Below are positions 32,779-41,966 of a stretch of DNA of 64,000 nucleotides, in pieces. Both the position numbers and the translations under genes were made by a program. The stretch is taken from contig CAMAUI010000003.1 in NCBI GenBank assembly GCA_945861385.1, forward strand, positions 17,842 to 81,841. Reading direction: 5' to 3'. The notes beneath the pieces are model-generated. The model was not told the DNA's origin. It made no database searches and saw only the letters and a list, made by a program, of their open reading frames with translations. Origin of the DNA: Prosthecobacter debontii. GTDB lineage: Bacteria; Verrucomicrobiota; Verrucomicrobiia; Chthoniobacterales; Chthoniobacteraceae. Within the stretch, counting starts at the first letter, position 1. The number at the start of each line of letters is the position of its first letter.

Positions 32779-33936
32779 GTGATCACCACGCTCGTGCCGT
32801 GCATTCTCGTGCTCGCACTCGCGGGCACGAGCGCCCTCGCGCACAAGGCGGATACAAGCTACGCGCGGGTGCATCTGCATGCGCAGCGCATCGAATTGCG
32901 GCTGACCTTCGATGTGTTTGCGCTGCAAAAGATCGTGCCGGGCCTGGATGCAGATGGCGACCTCGCGCTGAGCAAGGCGGAGCTTCGCGCCGCAACACCA
33001 GTGATCGAGAAATTCCTCCGCACCCACGTCGGCATGGAGGTGAATGGCGCGGCGGCAGACCTCGGCGTCGCAGCGGCGCCGTTCTGGCCGCTCGACGCGC
33101 CGGATCCGATGCCTTCAAAGCTCTGGCATGCGAATGAGGCGCTCATCTCTTTCCCATTCGACAAGACGGTGAATGTGCCGACGACAAGCGTGGCGCTGCT
33201 CTTCGACATCTTCGGCGTGCTCCCGGCGCGCCACGTGGTGCTCGGCTACTTCGAGGCCGGGGGAAAGCCTCACGAGGTGATCTTCACCGCAAGCGAGCCG
33301 GACTATCTTTTCGAGCACGCCCAAGCCGCCACGCCTGTGCCAGCCGGGGCCGGGCCGCAGCGAGGCAACGCGGGCGCCTCGCCGATGCGCGAGTTTCTGT
33401 GGCAGGGCGCGCTGCATATCTGGATGGGCTGGGATCATCTGTGTTTCCTCCTCGCGCTCCTCGTGGTGAGCCGGCTGCGGCAGCTCGTGGCTGTGATCAC
33501 CTCGTTCACCATCGCCCACAGCATCACGCTGACGCTCGCGGCGATGAAAGTGATCTCGCTGTCGGCAATCATCGTGGAGAGCGCCATCGCGGCGACCATC
33601 GTTTATGTGGCGGTGGAAAACCTCGTCCGCCGCGAGGTGAGGCATCGGTGGCTGCTCACGTTCGCGTTCGGGCTCATCCACGGTTTTGGCTTCGCGAATG
33701 TGCTCGGCGGACTGGAACTGCCGCGCGAATCGTTCGTGCGCTGCCTGCTGATGTTCAACATCGGCGTGGAAGCCGGCCAGCTCGCCGTGGTGCTTGCATT
33801 GCTGCCATTCGGGCTGCTCATCGCGCGCTGGCGGCATGGCGCAATGGTGAAAGCCGCCGTGAGCGCGGGTGTCGCGCTGCTCGGCCTCGCATGGCTGGCG
33901 GACCGGGCCTTCCAGTTGGGCCTGATGCCGTTTTAG
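32779..33936 (+). CDS. HupE/UreJ family membrane protein
   Basis: The ORF track begins at 32521, but that part covers a palindromic repeat. A GTG at 32779 (VITTLVPCILVLALAGTSALAHK) begins a signal peptide and gives 385 residues. The N-terminal 180 residues form a soluble extracellular domain (DTSYARVHLHAQRIELRLTFDV). About six membrane segments follow, starting with the family signature ALHIWMGWDHLCFLLALLVV and including FGLIHGFGFANVLGGLELPR. HupE and UreJ are linked to nickel or cobalt uptake, but the PVC group has many copies with an unknown cargo. Its end overlaps the convergent kinase gene by four bases. Confidence 0.8.
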   Translation: MITTLVPCILVLALAGTSALAHKADTSYARVHLHAQRIELRLTFDVFALQKIVPGLDADGDLALSKAELRAATPVIEKFLRTHVGMEVNGAAADLGVAAAPFWPLDAPDPMPSKLWHANEALISFPFDKTVNVPTTSVALLFDIFGVLPARHVVLGYFEAGGKPHEVIFTASEPDYLFEHAQAATPVPAGAGPQRGNAGASPMREFLWQGALHIWMGWDHLCFLLALLVVSRLRQLVAVITSFTIAHSITLTLAAMKVISLSAIIVESAIAATIVYVAVENLVRREVRHRWLLTFAFGLIHGFGFANVLGGLELPRESFVRCLLMFNIGVEAGQLAVVLALLPFGLLIARWRHGAMVKAAVSAGVALLGLAWLADRAFQLGLMPF

Positions 33937-34739
33937 CTCCTCCGGAAAATGTCAGTGCTCCCGGGGCTGCGCTCGACCCAGAGCCATATCCCGCCCCGCA
34001 TTCCGAGTTCGTTCGACACCAGTTTCACATCGGCGGGCAGCTTGAACTTGATCGCCTTCGCATTGCCGCCGCCGATGTAAAGGCGGTTGAAATTGGTCAG
34101 TATGCGAAGCGACTCGATGGCCTTCTCCACCCGCCGGTTCCAACGGCGCTTGCCCACCTTCTCGAGCGCCGCCTTTCCGAGCTGCTCCTCGTAGGTCTGG
34201 CCCTTGCGGAAAGGGTGGTGCGCAAGCTCGAGGTGCGTCGAGAGCCGCCCATCCTCGGCGAGGCTTGATCCCATGCCGGTGCCCAGCGTGATGACCATCT
34301 CCACCCCTTTGCCCGAGATAGCGCCCAAGCCCTGGATGTCCGCATCGTTCAGCACGCGCACAGGTTTGCGGAGCTGCCGCGTCAACGCCAGATCGAGATC
34401 GAATCCCTCCCATGCCTTCTGCCCGAGATTGTGCGCCGTCATCACCTTCCCGCGCCGCACAACACCGGGAAAACCCACAGACACCCGGTCGTAGGCGGGC
34501 AGCGGCGCGACGAGTTTCGCGAGTGTCTCCACCATCATCCGCGGCCCGCACTTCGCCGGCGTGTCCACGCGGACGCGCTCGCTGATCATCCTCCCCTTCG
34601 TGTCCAGCACCGAGGCTTTCAGACCCGTGCCGCCGATATCAATCGCCAGCGTCCTCGGCCCCGGTGCGGCAGCCTTCCTTGATGGGGAAGTGGCACTTTC
34701 AGTTTTGTCTGCGGCGGTTTGTTCGGTAGGTGTTTTCAT
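33933..34739 (-). CDS. ROK family kinase, polyphosphate glucokinase-like
   Basis: The start is the ATG at 34739 (MKTPTEQTAADKTE), giving 268 residues. An acidic, Ser/Thr-rich N-terminus of about 25 residues precedes the ATP-binding LAIDIGGTGLKASVLDTKG. VGFPGVVRRGKVMTAHNLG and VLNDADIQGLG form the sugar site, and VITLGTGMGSSLAEDG is the second phosphate loop. The segment ELAHHPFRKGQTYEEQLGK and the YIGGGNAKAI near the C-terminus resemble polyphosphate glucokinases (PPGK). It probably phosphorylates glucose using polyphosphate or ATP; the donor cannot be told from the sequence. Confidence 0.82.
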   Translation of the reverse strand: MKTPTEQTAADKTESATSPSRKAAAPGPRTLAIDIGGTGLKASVLDTKGRMISERVRVDTPAKCGPRMMVETLAKLVAPLPAYDRVSVGFPGVVRRGKVMTAHNLGQKAWEGFDLDLALTRQLRKPVRVLNDADIQGLGAISGKGVEMVITLGTGMGSSLAEDGRLSTHLELAHHPFRKGQTYEEQLGKAALEKVGKRRWNRRVEKAIESLRILTNFNRLYIGGGNAKAIKFKLPADVKLVSNELGMRGGIWLWVERSPGSTDIFRRS

Positions 34740-34798
34740 GATCGTCGTGCGATGGGATACCCGTCCGCCACTGGACGCGAGCATAATTCCTTGGAGCG

Positions 34799-35638
34799 CT
34801 ATCGGGCCGGCTTGTGCTCGGGAAAGTCGGCCTCATAGCGCCGTTGCAGTGCTGCGGCATCGGCGGGGACGATGTAGATTTTTCCGCGCACTTCCTTCCT
34901 CGCCCCTGGCGCGAGACCGCCGATGCGGAAGTCGCTGTGAAGGCAGCGAATGACGCCCTGGAACAGCTCCTGGTAAGGCTCCCATGCCGTGGCCCAGATC
35001 CACTTGTCGTCGGCGCTGAAGCAGCCGATCAGGCCGTTGCTCGGGACGAGCGCGCTGAGCGGGCGCGGGTTCACGTCGGTCCGCGGGACATGTGCGGGAC
35101 ACCAGACCTGGCCGGGCGTGTAGCGCGCCTTTTCCGCCCACTGCGGCGTCGGCATGCGTGTGAGTTTGCCATCCACGAAGATAAAACACTTCGGGAGGTA
35201 ATCCTCGGGTGCTCCCTTCGGCCCGCGCTCGGGCGAGGTGAAGCCGGTGAATGCGCCGAGCCGAACGCATGGCTGCGCCCAGTGCGCCTCGCTCGCCTTC
35301 GCGGTCGGGTTATGTGCGGTGAGGCGGAAGTCCACCTCGTCCGCCTTCGCCGTGATGGTGTGCTCCACGGTCACGCCATCGGCGAGCACGTCGCGCAATT
35401 TCAGGATCCTGCCATCGTCGCTCAGCGAGACCGTCTCGGACTTGTGCGGGATAACCGTGTGCTTGCCCCAGTCTGCATCGGTGGAACCCGCGCGGCAGTA
35501 GGCTTCGAGGTAATTGATCCGGATTTCCCCGCCGGGCACGTGCGGCGCGCGGATGACGAGCCAGTGGCCGTCGCGCGCAAGGGTGAGGTCGGCGGCGGCG
35601 GCACTCATGGCGAGGATGAGAAAGGCGAGGAGTTTCAT
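34799..35638 (-). CDS. Secreted protein, unknown function
   Basis: The start is the ATG at 35638 (MKLLAFLILAMSAAAADL), a signal peptide; 279 residues. The mature part starts as a beta-sandwich (LTLARDGHWLVIRAPHVPGGEIRI) and contains ADEVDFRLTAHNPTAKASEAHWAQPCVRLGAFTG and WIWATAWEPYQELFQGVIRC. The last is reminiscent of galactose-mutarotase or DUF-type carbohydrate domains, but I cannot name a family. It is divergent from the sulfatase with a 95-bp gap, so both may respond to the same carbohydrate signal; this is inference. Confidence 0.65.
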   Translation of the reverse strand: MKLLAFLILAMSAAAADLTLARDGHWLVIRAPHVPGGEIRINYLEAYCRAGSTDADWGKHTVIPHKSETVSLSDDGRILKLRDVLADGVTVEHTITAKADEVDFRLTAHNPTAKASEAHWAQPCVRLGAFTGFTSPERGPKGAPEDYLPKCFIFVDGKLTRMPTPQWAEKARYTPGQVWCPAHVPRTDVNPRPLSALVPSNGLIGCFSADDKWIWATAWEPYQELFQGVIRCLHSDFRIGGLAPGARKEVRGKIYIVPADAAALQRRYEADFPEHKPAR

Positions 35639-35733
35639 GGCAGCCGGAAGCAAGGCACCTCGCGCCACACCGCGCAATCCCCCGCATCACACCGCGCTTT
35701 GCAAACCGCCCCAGGCGCTTCACGCTGCCGGCG

Positions 35734-37242
35734 ATGAGCCGCATCTTTCTCCTGATCCACTTTCTCGCCGCCGCCTCCGTCGCCGCGGAAAGGCCGAACA
35801 TCATTTTCATTTTCTCCGACGACCACGCGCAGCACGCCATCTCCGCGTACGGATCGAAGGTGAACAAGACGCCGCACATTGACCGCCTCGCCGCGGCGGG
35901 TGCGCGCTTCACGAATTCATTCGTCACCAATTCCATCTGCACACCGAGCCGCGCCACGCTGCTCACGGGGCAGTATTCGCACCTCAATGGCGTCCCCGTC
36001 TTCAACCGCTTCGACGGTGCGCGCGACAATGTCGCGAAGCGCATGCAGGCTGGTGGCTACCACACGGGCATCATCGGCAAATGGCACCTCGGCTCCGACC
36101 CCACGGGCTTCGACCGCTGGATCGTCCTGCCCGGCCAGGGCCAGTATTGGGATCCCGTCTTCCTCGTCCCGGGCCACAAGTTCACGATCAAGGGCCACTG
36201 CACGGACATCACCGGCGACCTCGGCGTCGAGTGGATCGAAACCCGCCCGAAGGACAAGCCGTTCTTCCTCATGCTCCATCAAAAAGCCCCGCACCGCGCA
36301 TGGGAGCCGGATGAGCGCAACAAGGCGCTTTTCAAAGACCGCATCGTCCCCGAACCCGACACGCTCTTTGACAGCTACGCCACCCGCCCCGCCGCGCTGC
36401 CGGCCAATAAGCAGACGGTGGCAAACGACCTCAACCGTCGCGACCTCAAGCTCGATCCGCCTGCCGGTCTCAAAGACCGCGAACTCATCAAATGGAAATA
36501 CCAGCGCTACATGCAGGACTACCTCGCCTGCGTGCAGGGCGTGGACGACAACGTCGGCAAAATCCTCGACCATCTCGACAAGGCGGGCCTAGCGGAAAAC
36601 ACCATCGTCATCTACTCCGCCGACAACGGCTGGTACCTCGGCGACCTCGGCCTTTACGACAAGCGATTCATGTACGAGCCAGGCCTCCGCGTCCCGCTCA
36701 TCGCCCGCGGTCCCGGCATCAAGCCAGCGGCAACACCCGCGCAGTTCGTCGCCAACATAGACCTCGCCCCCACCTTCCTCGACCTCGCCGGCCTGCCCGT
36801 CCCGGACACCATGCAGGGCCGCAGCCTGGCCCCGCTCCTCCGCGGCGAATCACCCGCCGACTGGCGCACGAGCATCTACTACCGCTATTATCACAGCCCC
36901 GGCCACCACAACACCGCCGCACACCTCGGCGTCCGCACCGCCACGCACAAGCTGATCCATTATTGGAAAAAGAACGCCTACGAGCTCTTCGACCTCAGCA
37001 GCGATCCCACCGAACAGAACAACCTTCTCTCCACGGAAGACGCCGCAAAAAAACCCGGAGTCGCCAAAGCCTTCGCCGAGTTGAAGGCGGAGATCGCCCG
37101 CCTGCAAAAGGAATTCAAGGACGACGGCCAGTTCGCCGATTCCTCCACATGGCCAAAGGACGGCGCCGATGGCCCGTTCAACGACAAAAAGCCCGCCGGG
37201 ACAAAGACCGTGAACGAGGCGATCATCGCGTCGAAGCGATGA
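35734..37242 (+). CDS. Secreted sulfatase, type I
   Basis: The 502-residue enzyme has a signal peptide (MSRIFLLIHFLAAASVAA). The metal-binding start is PNIIFIFSDDHAQHAI. The sulfatase signature CTPSRATLLTG near residue 69 contains the Cys that is converted to formylglycine. GKWHLGSDPTGFDRW, DNGWYLGDLG and the C-terminal LFDLSSDPTEQNNL are typical of family S1 sulfatases of PVC bacteria. It probably removes sulfate esters from algal or mucin-type glycans in the periplasm or outside the cell. The maturase (FGE or anSME) is not in this window. Confidence 0.92.
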   Translation: MSRIFLLIHFLAAASVAAERPNIIFIFSDDHAQHAISAYGSKVNKTPHIDRLAAAGARFTNSFVTNSICTPSRATLLTGQYSHLNGVPVFNRFDGARDNVAKRMQAGGYHTGIIGKWHLGSDPTGFDRWIVLPGQGQYWDPVFLVPGHKFTIKGHCTDITGDLGVEWIETRPKDKPFFLMLHQKAPHRAWEPDERNKALFKDRIVPEPDTLFDSYATRPAALPANKQTVANDLNRRDLKLDPPAGLKDRELIKWKYQRYMQDYLACVQGVDDNVGKILDHLDKAGLAENTIVIYSADNGWYLGDLGLYDKRFMYEPGLRVPLIARGPGIKPAATPAQFVANIDLAPTFLDLAGLPVPDTMQGRSLAPLLRGESPADWRTSIYYRYYHSPGHHNTAAHLGVRTATHKLIHYWKKNAYELFDLSSDPTEQNNLLSTEDAAKKPGVAKAFAELKAEIARLQKEFKDDGQFADSSTWPKDGADGPFNDKKPAGTKTVNEAIIASKR

Positions 37243-37312
37243 ACGGCTCACTGGTCTTATTCCATCTCTAAAAAATGCCCGGACTGAATGACGCGTAGCG
37301 TCAGCGATGTGC

Positions 37313-37469
37313 GTAGCCGTGGGTGACGCAGGAACCCACGGTTCCGGTGCCCACAGGCTGCGCCTCGTACGTGGCGCGACCATGGCCGTCGCGCTAGGGT
37401 TGTCGCGCCGACTACGCGGCGCTTGCGTTTCGCGCGGGTTCAGGGGGTTCCTGCGTCACCCCCGGCTAC
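37313..37469. repeat. Long inverted-repeat element after the sulfatase
   Basis: The arms at 37313-37338 and 37445-37469 pair over about 25 bp (GTAGCCGTGGGTGACGCAGG against CCTGCGTCACCCCCGGCTAC) with two or three mismatches. The left arm carries an extra internal palindrome, GGAACCCACGGTTCC. The whole gap from 37243 to 37751 is filled with such repeats and has no gene, although the ORF track runs frames through it. Confidence 0.8.
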
Positions 37470-37515
37470 TCATACCAATTGCACGAGAACTTCGGTGGAA
37501 TCGGCCGGAGCGAGT

Positions 37516-37623
37516 GTGGCTGCGGCGCCCTCGCCGCCGTCCGTTTCGGCGACGCCTCGTCGCCGGGAGAAGCTCGCGGCGAGGGCGCCGCGGCAACGGA
37601 CCGCGACGGGGCGTCGCAGCCAC
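37516..37623. repeat. Palindromic element related to the dnaE insert
   Basis: This 108-bp element starts GTGGCTGCGGCGCCCTCG and ends GGGGCGTCGCAGCCAC, the same ends as the element inside dnaE. An inner perfect pair is GCGGCGCCCTCGCCGC with GCGGCGAGGGCGCCGC. It is followed by an inverted copy of the ATACCATCTCT..GGAATTAA motif at 37723-37743. Confidence 0.8.
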
Positions 37624-37722
37624 GGTCAGTGCCGCTCCACTCGGTGGATGCAGTTCTACCGAATGGACGGGGCAAGTGGTATCACATCCAGGCGCTACGC
37701 GCCTGCCGCGGCCAACGGTTCG

Positions 37723-37743
37723 GTTAATTCCAAGAGATGGTAT
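37723..37743 (-). repeat. Copy of a 21-bp motif shared with 32445
   Basis: Read on the minus strand it is ATACCATCTCTTGGAATTAA plus one base, matching 32445-32465 at all positions but one. Both copies lie at the edge of palindromic elements, so this may be a boundary sequence of the repeat unit. Confidence 0.65.
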
Positions 37744-37751
37744 TATTCGCG

Positions 37752-40700
37752 CTAAACCCCCGTCCTTTTCAACTGCCGCCCCAGCACGAAGCGGAGAACC
37801 ACGAGCAGCACGAAGGACGAAGAGAGCAGCACGAAGCCATTGCGCAGATAGACCGACATCGTCCAACCGCCGCGATTTCCGCCGGGGGTGCCAGCGCCGC
37901 CTGAGAAAGAGTAAAAGTGGTGCTTCAGCGGGCTGAAAAAGACGTTGAGCTTGTAATTGCGGCGGTAGTCCTCCTGCTCCGCCTCGGCTTTCGCCACCAT
38001 GTCGGCGATCTTCTGGTTTTCGTAGAGCTGGCTCGCCGTCACCGTGGTGGTGCGGGATTTGAAGTCGCCCTTCGTCGGCGCCGCCCCGGCGATGATTTCG
38101 TCAATGCGCGCAAGTCGCCGGTCAATCTCGCTCGAACTTCCCACCGCCAGCCCCCCGAGCTGCGCCATCGTGTCCTTAAGGTCAGCGAGCCGCTCATCCT
38201 CCGCCTCCGTCAGCGCCGCCTTTGCGGCGAGGGCTTCGATCATCTCCTGGAGCACAGACTGCCGCGACGCGAGCGGGTTCAGCTTCGCCTGTGCGACGAC
38301 CAGCGCCTCGTAGCTGTAGTGCGTCGCAACGAAGCGGCTGATGATCGGCACACGCAGTTTCTTGTCCGTCTCCATGTCGCTCCGCTCGCGCTTGTTCTCA
38401 AACCATCGCTGGAATGAATAGAGCAGGTCGGGATCGCGGTTCATTTCCTCGTACTTGATCAGCGCACCGCCAAAGATGAGCTGCGGGATGAGGATGAGCG
38501 GGACAAGCATCGCGCCGGTCTTCGAGTTCGGCACCAGCGCGGAAACCAGCAGCCCCAGCGCGATTCCGCTGACCGCCGTGAGGAACGTCCACAGGAAGTA
38601 ACTGAAGAACATCCCGCGCACCTCCAGGATGTAGTTCCCGACAAGCACGAAGAGCGCACACTGGAGCGCGGAGAACACACAGAGCGTGAGGAATTTTGCC
38701 GTCACGTAGTAGCCGATGCGGACGTTGAGATTCCGTTCCCGCTGGAGGACGACACGGTCGCGGATCACATCCTCCACACTGTTCATCAGCGCGAGGAAAA
38801 GCGCCACGAGCAGCGCGATGAAGATGTATGTGGGGACGTGGAAGGCGGACGCGAAAACATACGGGCGGTCGGCGTCGTCCGTGAAATACAGCGCCCAGCC
38901 CACCACGAGGGCGAGCACGGGTGGCGCAAGCACCGTGACGAAGAGGCTCGCGAGATTGCGCAGCTTCGAGAGGAATGCACGGCGGAGCAGAGTGGTGAAT
39001 TGCAGCCACTCCTCCCGCGGCCGCGGCTTGCCGGCGCTCTTTGTCCGGTCGCGCAGGCTGCTGGCTGTCGTCAGATTCGGTCTCGGGACATCCACCGCAC
39101 TCGGCGGCCCCGCAAAGCTCACGCTGCTCAACTGCGTTCCCTGCGACGTGCGCAGGATGGAGCTGTAGGATTCCCCCTTCCCTCGCCGCCCCGCCAGCGA
39201 ATGCATCTCCTGTGTGAGCCGGTGCGTCTCGAAACGATCCCTCCAGAAATCCGGTGAAAACCTCCGCGCGGGAACGAGCTGGCCGTTGCCGGATTCCTCG
39301 ACGATCACATCCCCGCTGAGGTCGTGCAGCGGCGTCTCCAGGATATCGAAGCAAAACTCCGGGCTCCCGCCGACGGATGCGACCGCATCCAGCGTGAGCG
39401 CCTTTTCCTCAGCCGCCGCTTCCGCAAAATAGCGGAGCATCTCGCTCGGCTTGCCGTGGAAGACGAGTTTTCCCCCGCGGTCGAGCAGCACCGCCTTCGT
39501 GAACATCTGGAACAGGCGCGCGCTCGGCTGATGGATGACGACGAACACGATCTTGTTGTGCGCGAGGCCGCGGATGATCTCGATGACATGCTCGCTGTCC
39601 TTCGAGCTGAGCCCGCTCGTCGGTTCGTCAAAAAGGAACACATCCGCGCTGGAGATCATGTCCAGGCCGATGTTCAGGCGCTTTCGCTCACCGCCGGAGA
39701 GTGTCTTCTGTTCCGCGGAACCGACGATCACGTCGCGCCGATCCGCGAGGCCCAGCTCGATGAGCCGGCTGTCCACGCGGCGCTCGCGGTCATTCCTGCC
39801 GAGGTGCGGCGAGCGGATCGCGGCCGCATACCGGAGGTTCTCCTCCACGGTGAGATGATCGTCGAATGCGTCATCCTGCGGGACGAACGCAATGAACCGC
39901 TTCAGCTCGTCGAGGTTCTCGTAGAGCGGCTGGCCATTCATCAGCACCTCGCCGCGCGAGGGCGGAAGCCGGCCCGCGATCGCACGGAGCAGCGTGCTCT
40001 TTCCCGAGCCGCTCCCGCCCATCACGCACACGATGTCCCCGCGTGTGAGGGTGAAGCTGATCCCGTCGAGCGCCGTCACGCCTCCGCCGAAGTGGCACGT
40101 GAGGTCGCGCAGTTCGAGGCGGGAGATGATGTTGCGCTCCTCCTCGATGATCCGCTCGGCGAAACAGCAGCGCAGCCCCTGCCCCGCGTCTATCCGAATA
40201 AAGTCATCGTCCTTGAGATCCAGCGATCCGCCGGACGGCACGACGGCCTCGCCCACGGAGACCGGACGATCCGCGGCAAGCACTTCGAGTTTTCCGGAGC
40301 GGTTGTTGTAGTCGCAGAGAATTCGCAGGAGGACTTCGCCCGAGGTTCCCGGCGAGAGCAGGATGTCCTCCGTCTCGAGCAGGCCCGGGTTGTTGGAAAC
40401 AAGGTAGCTGCTTTTGTGGCTCTTGAGCTGGAACCGGACGCCGAGCACACGCGCACGGCGGCGCAGGTCGGCCAGCGACAGCTCCGCATCACCGTGGAAA
40501 ATGATCTGATCGTCGAGCGTCGCATTGAGCAGCGTGCCCGCGCGGAGCAACACCCCGTTGAGCCTCGCATTCACATTCTTGAGCACCCGCACCTGCACCT
40601 TCAGCCCGAAGCGCACCTCGATGATGCTGTCGCGCCCGCGCACCCGCGAAATCTCCACTTCGTCGTCCTTGTTGATCTCCACGTAAACCTGCGTGGCGAA

Positions 40701-41498
40701 GACGCCCTTCTTCGCGTTGAAGTAGTACGCGATGTCCTGGAACGTCAGCACCTGCTCATCCAGCACCACCCGCTGGCCGGCGAAGATGCGGCAGAAGGAA
40801 CCCGGCGCGAGCGGCCGGCCGCGCACATACACAGGATCCTCGGAGTTGTTCTTCAGCAGGATCAGCTCATGGTAACGGAACGCGAGCAGCCTTTCGTTGC
40901 CGTGCAGACTCTTGATCCACACATCGCAGGTCTGGTCCTGGCCGAATGTGAGCACCTCCAGCGGCGTCCCGCCTTCTCGAAAAAGATCATGATCCGATTT
41001 CTCCCCGGCGCTGAGCAAATGGACGATCTCGATCGCCTGCGCGGCAATCCCAAGCCGCTCGGTGAACGCATAGAACGCCTTCATCTGCTCCGAATTTTTC
41101 CCGGCGCGCGAGATCAGGTCGTAGAGCTGCACGCCAAGCATGACCTTTTTTTCCGGCGGCAGCTCGCGCGCAAGCTGCGCCGCCATTGCATCCAGATCCT
41201 GCTGCTGCCCGAGCGCCTCGCGAAACCGGCCCCGGATTTCCGAATACACCGTCTCCGGAAACTCGTGCCGGAGCAGCCCCAGCGCGGAATCCAGCTCATC
41301 CTCCACAAGTTCGCCGTCGAATTTCGAGAAGCCCGCAAGCACGCGGATCAGCGAGGGCAGGAGGTTCGCCTCCTCGACAGGGCGCGACTTTCCCAAAAGC
41401 CGGCGCCACCCACGGAAGACCGAGCGATGGACGCGCCGGAAAGCGGGGCCGACCTTGTCGCGGAAGAATGAAACTTTGTTAGCAGCGGTGCTGGACAT
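37752..41498 (-). CDS. ABCG-type transporter fused to TerB-like and FHA-like regions
   Basis: The ATG at 41498 gives 1248 residues; the track starts one codon earlier at a TTG. Residues about 45-150 resemble a TerB-type helical domain (LIRVLAGFSKFDGELVEDELD). Residues about 170-450 are beta-rich with FHA-like segments. The ATPase has Walker A GGSGSGKST near 494, signature LSGGERKRLN near 600 and VFLFDEPTSGLSS. From about 830 the membrane part has six helices, interrupted by a coiled-coil loop before a final C-terminal helix. The order ATPase then membrane domain is that of ABCG/White half-transporters. The cargo is unknown. The gene stands alone. Confidence 0.85.
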   Translation of the reverse strand: MSSTAANKVSFFRDKVGPAFRRVHRSVFRGWRRLLGKSRPVEEANLLPSLIRVLAGFSKFDGELVEDELDSALGLLRHEFPETVYSEIRGRFREALGQQQDLDAMAAQLARELPPEKKVMLGVQLYDLISRAGKNSEQMKAFYAFTERLGIAAQAIEIVHLLSAGEKSDHDLFREGGTPLEVLTFGQDQTCDVWIKSLHGNERLLAFRYHELILLKNNSEDPVYVRGRPLAPGSFCRIFAGQRVVLDEQVLTFQDIAYYFNAKKGVFATQVYVEINKDDEVEISRVRGRDSIIEVRFGLKVQVRVLKNVNARLNGVLLRAGTLLNATLDDQIIFHGDAELSLADLRRRARVLGVRFQLKSHKSSYLVSNNPGLLETEDILLSPGTSGEVLLRILCDYNNRSGKLEVLAADRPVSVGEAVVPSGGSLDLKDDDFIRIDAGQGLRCCFAERIIEEERNIISRLELRDLTCHFGGGVTALDGISFTLTRGDIVCVMGGSGSGKSTLLRAIAGRLPPSRGEVLMNGQPLYENLDELKRFIAFVPQDDAFDDHLTVEENLRYAAAIRSPHLGRNDRERRVDSRLIELGLADRRDVIVGSAEQKTLSGGERKRLNIGLDMISSADVFLFDEPTSGLSSKDSEHVIEIIRGLAHNKIVFVVIHQPSARLFQMFTKAVLLDRGGKLVFHGKPSEMLRYFAEAAAEEKALTLDAVASVGGSPEFCFDILETPLHDLSGDVIVEESGNGQLVPARRFSPDFWRDRFETHRLTQEMHSLAGRRGKGESYSSILRTSQGTQLSSVSFAGPPSAVDVPRPNLTTASSLRDRTKSAGKPRPREEWLQFTTLLRRAFLSKLRNLASLFVTVLAPPVLALVVGWALYFTDDADRPYVFASAFHVPTYIFIALLVALFLALMNSVEDVIRDRVVLQRERNLNVRIGYYVTAKFLTLCVFSALQCALFVLVGNYILEVRGMFFSYFLWTFLTAVSGIALGLLVSALVPNSKTGAMLVPLILIPQLIFGGALIKYEEMNRDPDLLYSFQRWFENKRERSDMETDKKLRVPIISRFVATHYSYEALVVAQAKLNPLASRQSVLQEMIEALAAKAALTEAEDERLADLKDTMAQLGGLAVGSSSEIDRRLARIDEIIAGAAPTKGDFKSRTTTVTASQLYENQKIADMVAKAEAEQEDYRRNYKLNVFFSPLKHHFYSFSGGAGTPGGNRGGWTMSVYLRNGFVLLSSSFVLLVVLRFVLGRQLKRTGV

Positions 41499-41586
41499 CA
41501 AAACCGGACCGCTCGGCGCGGTCGCACTTGAGCCTTAGCACCCGGCGATGCCGCCTGTCCACGCCGGAGCCGGGCCTTGGCCGGAA

Positions 41587-41764
41587 CGATGCAATTGTGG
41601 GAGCGCTGCGAAGCGGAACACAGGCTTCCAGCCTGTGCGGCCAGTGGGCTTCCAGCCCGCTGACCCATCCACCGAAGGGTGCGGACGCCGCAGGCATGAT
41701 GCCTGCCCACCGCACAGGCTGGAAGCCTGTGTTCCGGACGGATCGCGCCGCACCAACTGCATCG
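41587..41764. repeat. Nested inverted-repeat element
   Basis: The inner arms at 41615-41640 and 41710-41735 are perfect complements over 26 bp (word CACAGGCTTCCAGCCTGTG). The outer arms CGATGCAATTG at 41587 and CAACTGCATCG ending at 41764 pair with one mismatch. Further palindromes lie in between (GGGCTTCCAGCCC; GCAGGCATGATGCCTGC). It fills the gap between the ABC transporter gene and the small membrane protein. Confidence 0.85.
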
Positions 41765-41771
41765 TGCCGGC

Positions 41772-41966
41772 TCAATCCTGCCGCACGGCATTGCGCGCAT
41801 CCCTGGCGTCCTTGAAAACATACGGCGGCTTCGCCCAGCCACGCGGCGCAGGAGTGGGAGCAGCCGCCTGCGGAAGCGGATCGCTCTCGCGAAAAAACTT
41901 CACCGCCGTGCCGGCGAGCAGCGCGACGAGAATGAAAACGACAAGCTTGACCTCGTCCCGTGTCAT
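41772..41966 (-). CDS. Small single-span membrane protein
   Basis: The 64-residue protein has one hydrophobic segment (VKLVVFILVALLAGTAVKFF) after a short polar start, then a Pro/Ala-rich linker and a charged tail (VFKDARDARNAVRQD). Its ATG overlaps the stop of the upstream KTSC gene by four bases, so it is co-translated. No function is recognised. The tight coupling is the best evidence that it is real. Confidence 0.55.
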   Translation of the reverse strand: MTRDEVKLVVFILVALLAGTAVKFFRESDPLPQAAAPTPAPRGWAKPPYVFKDARDARNAVRQD

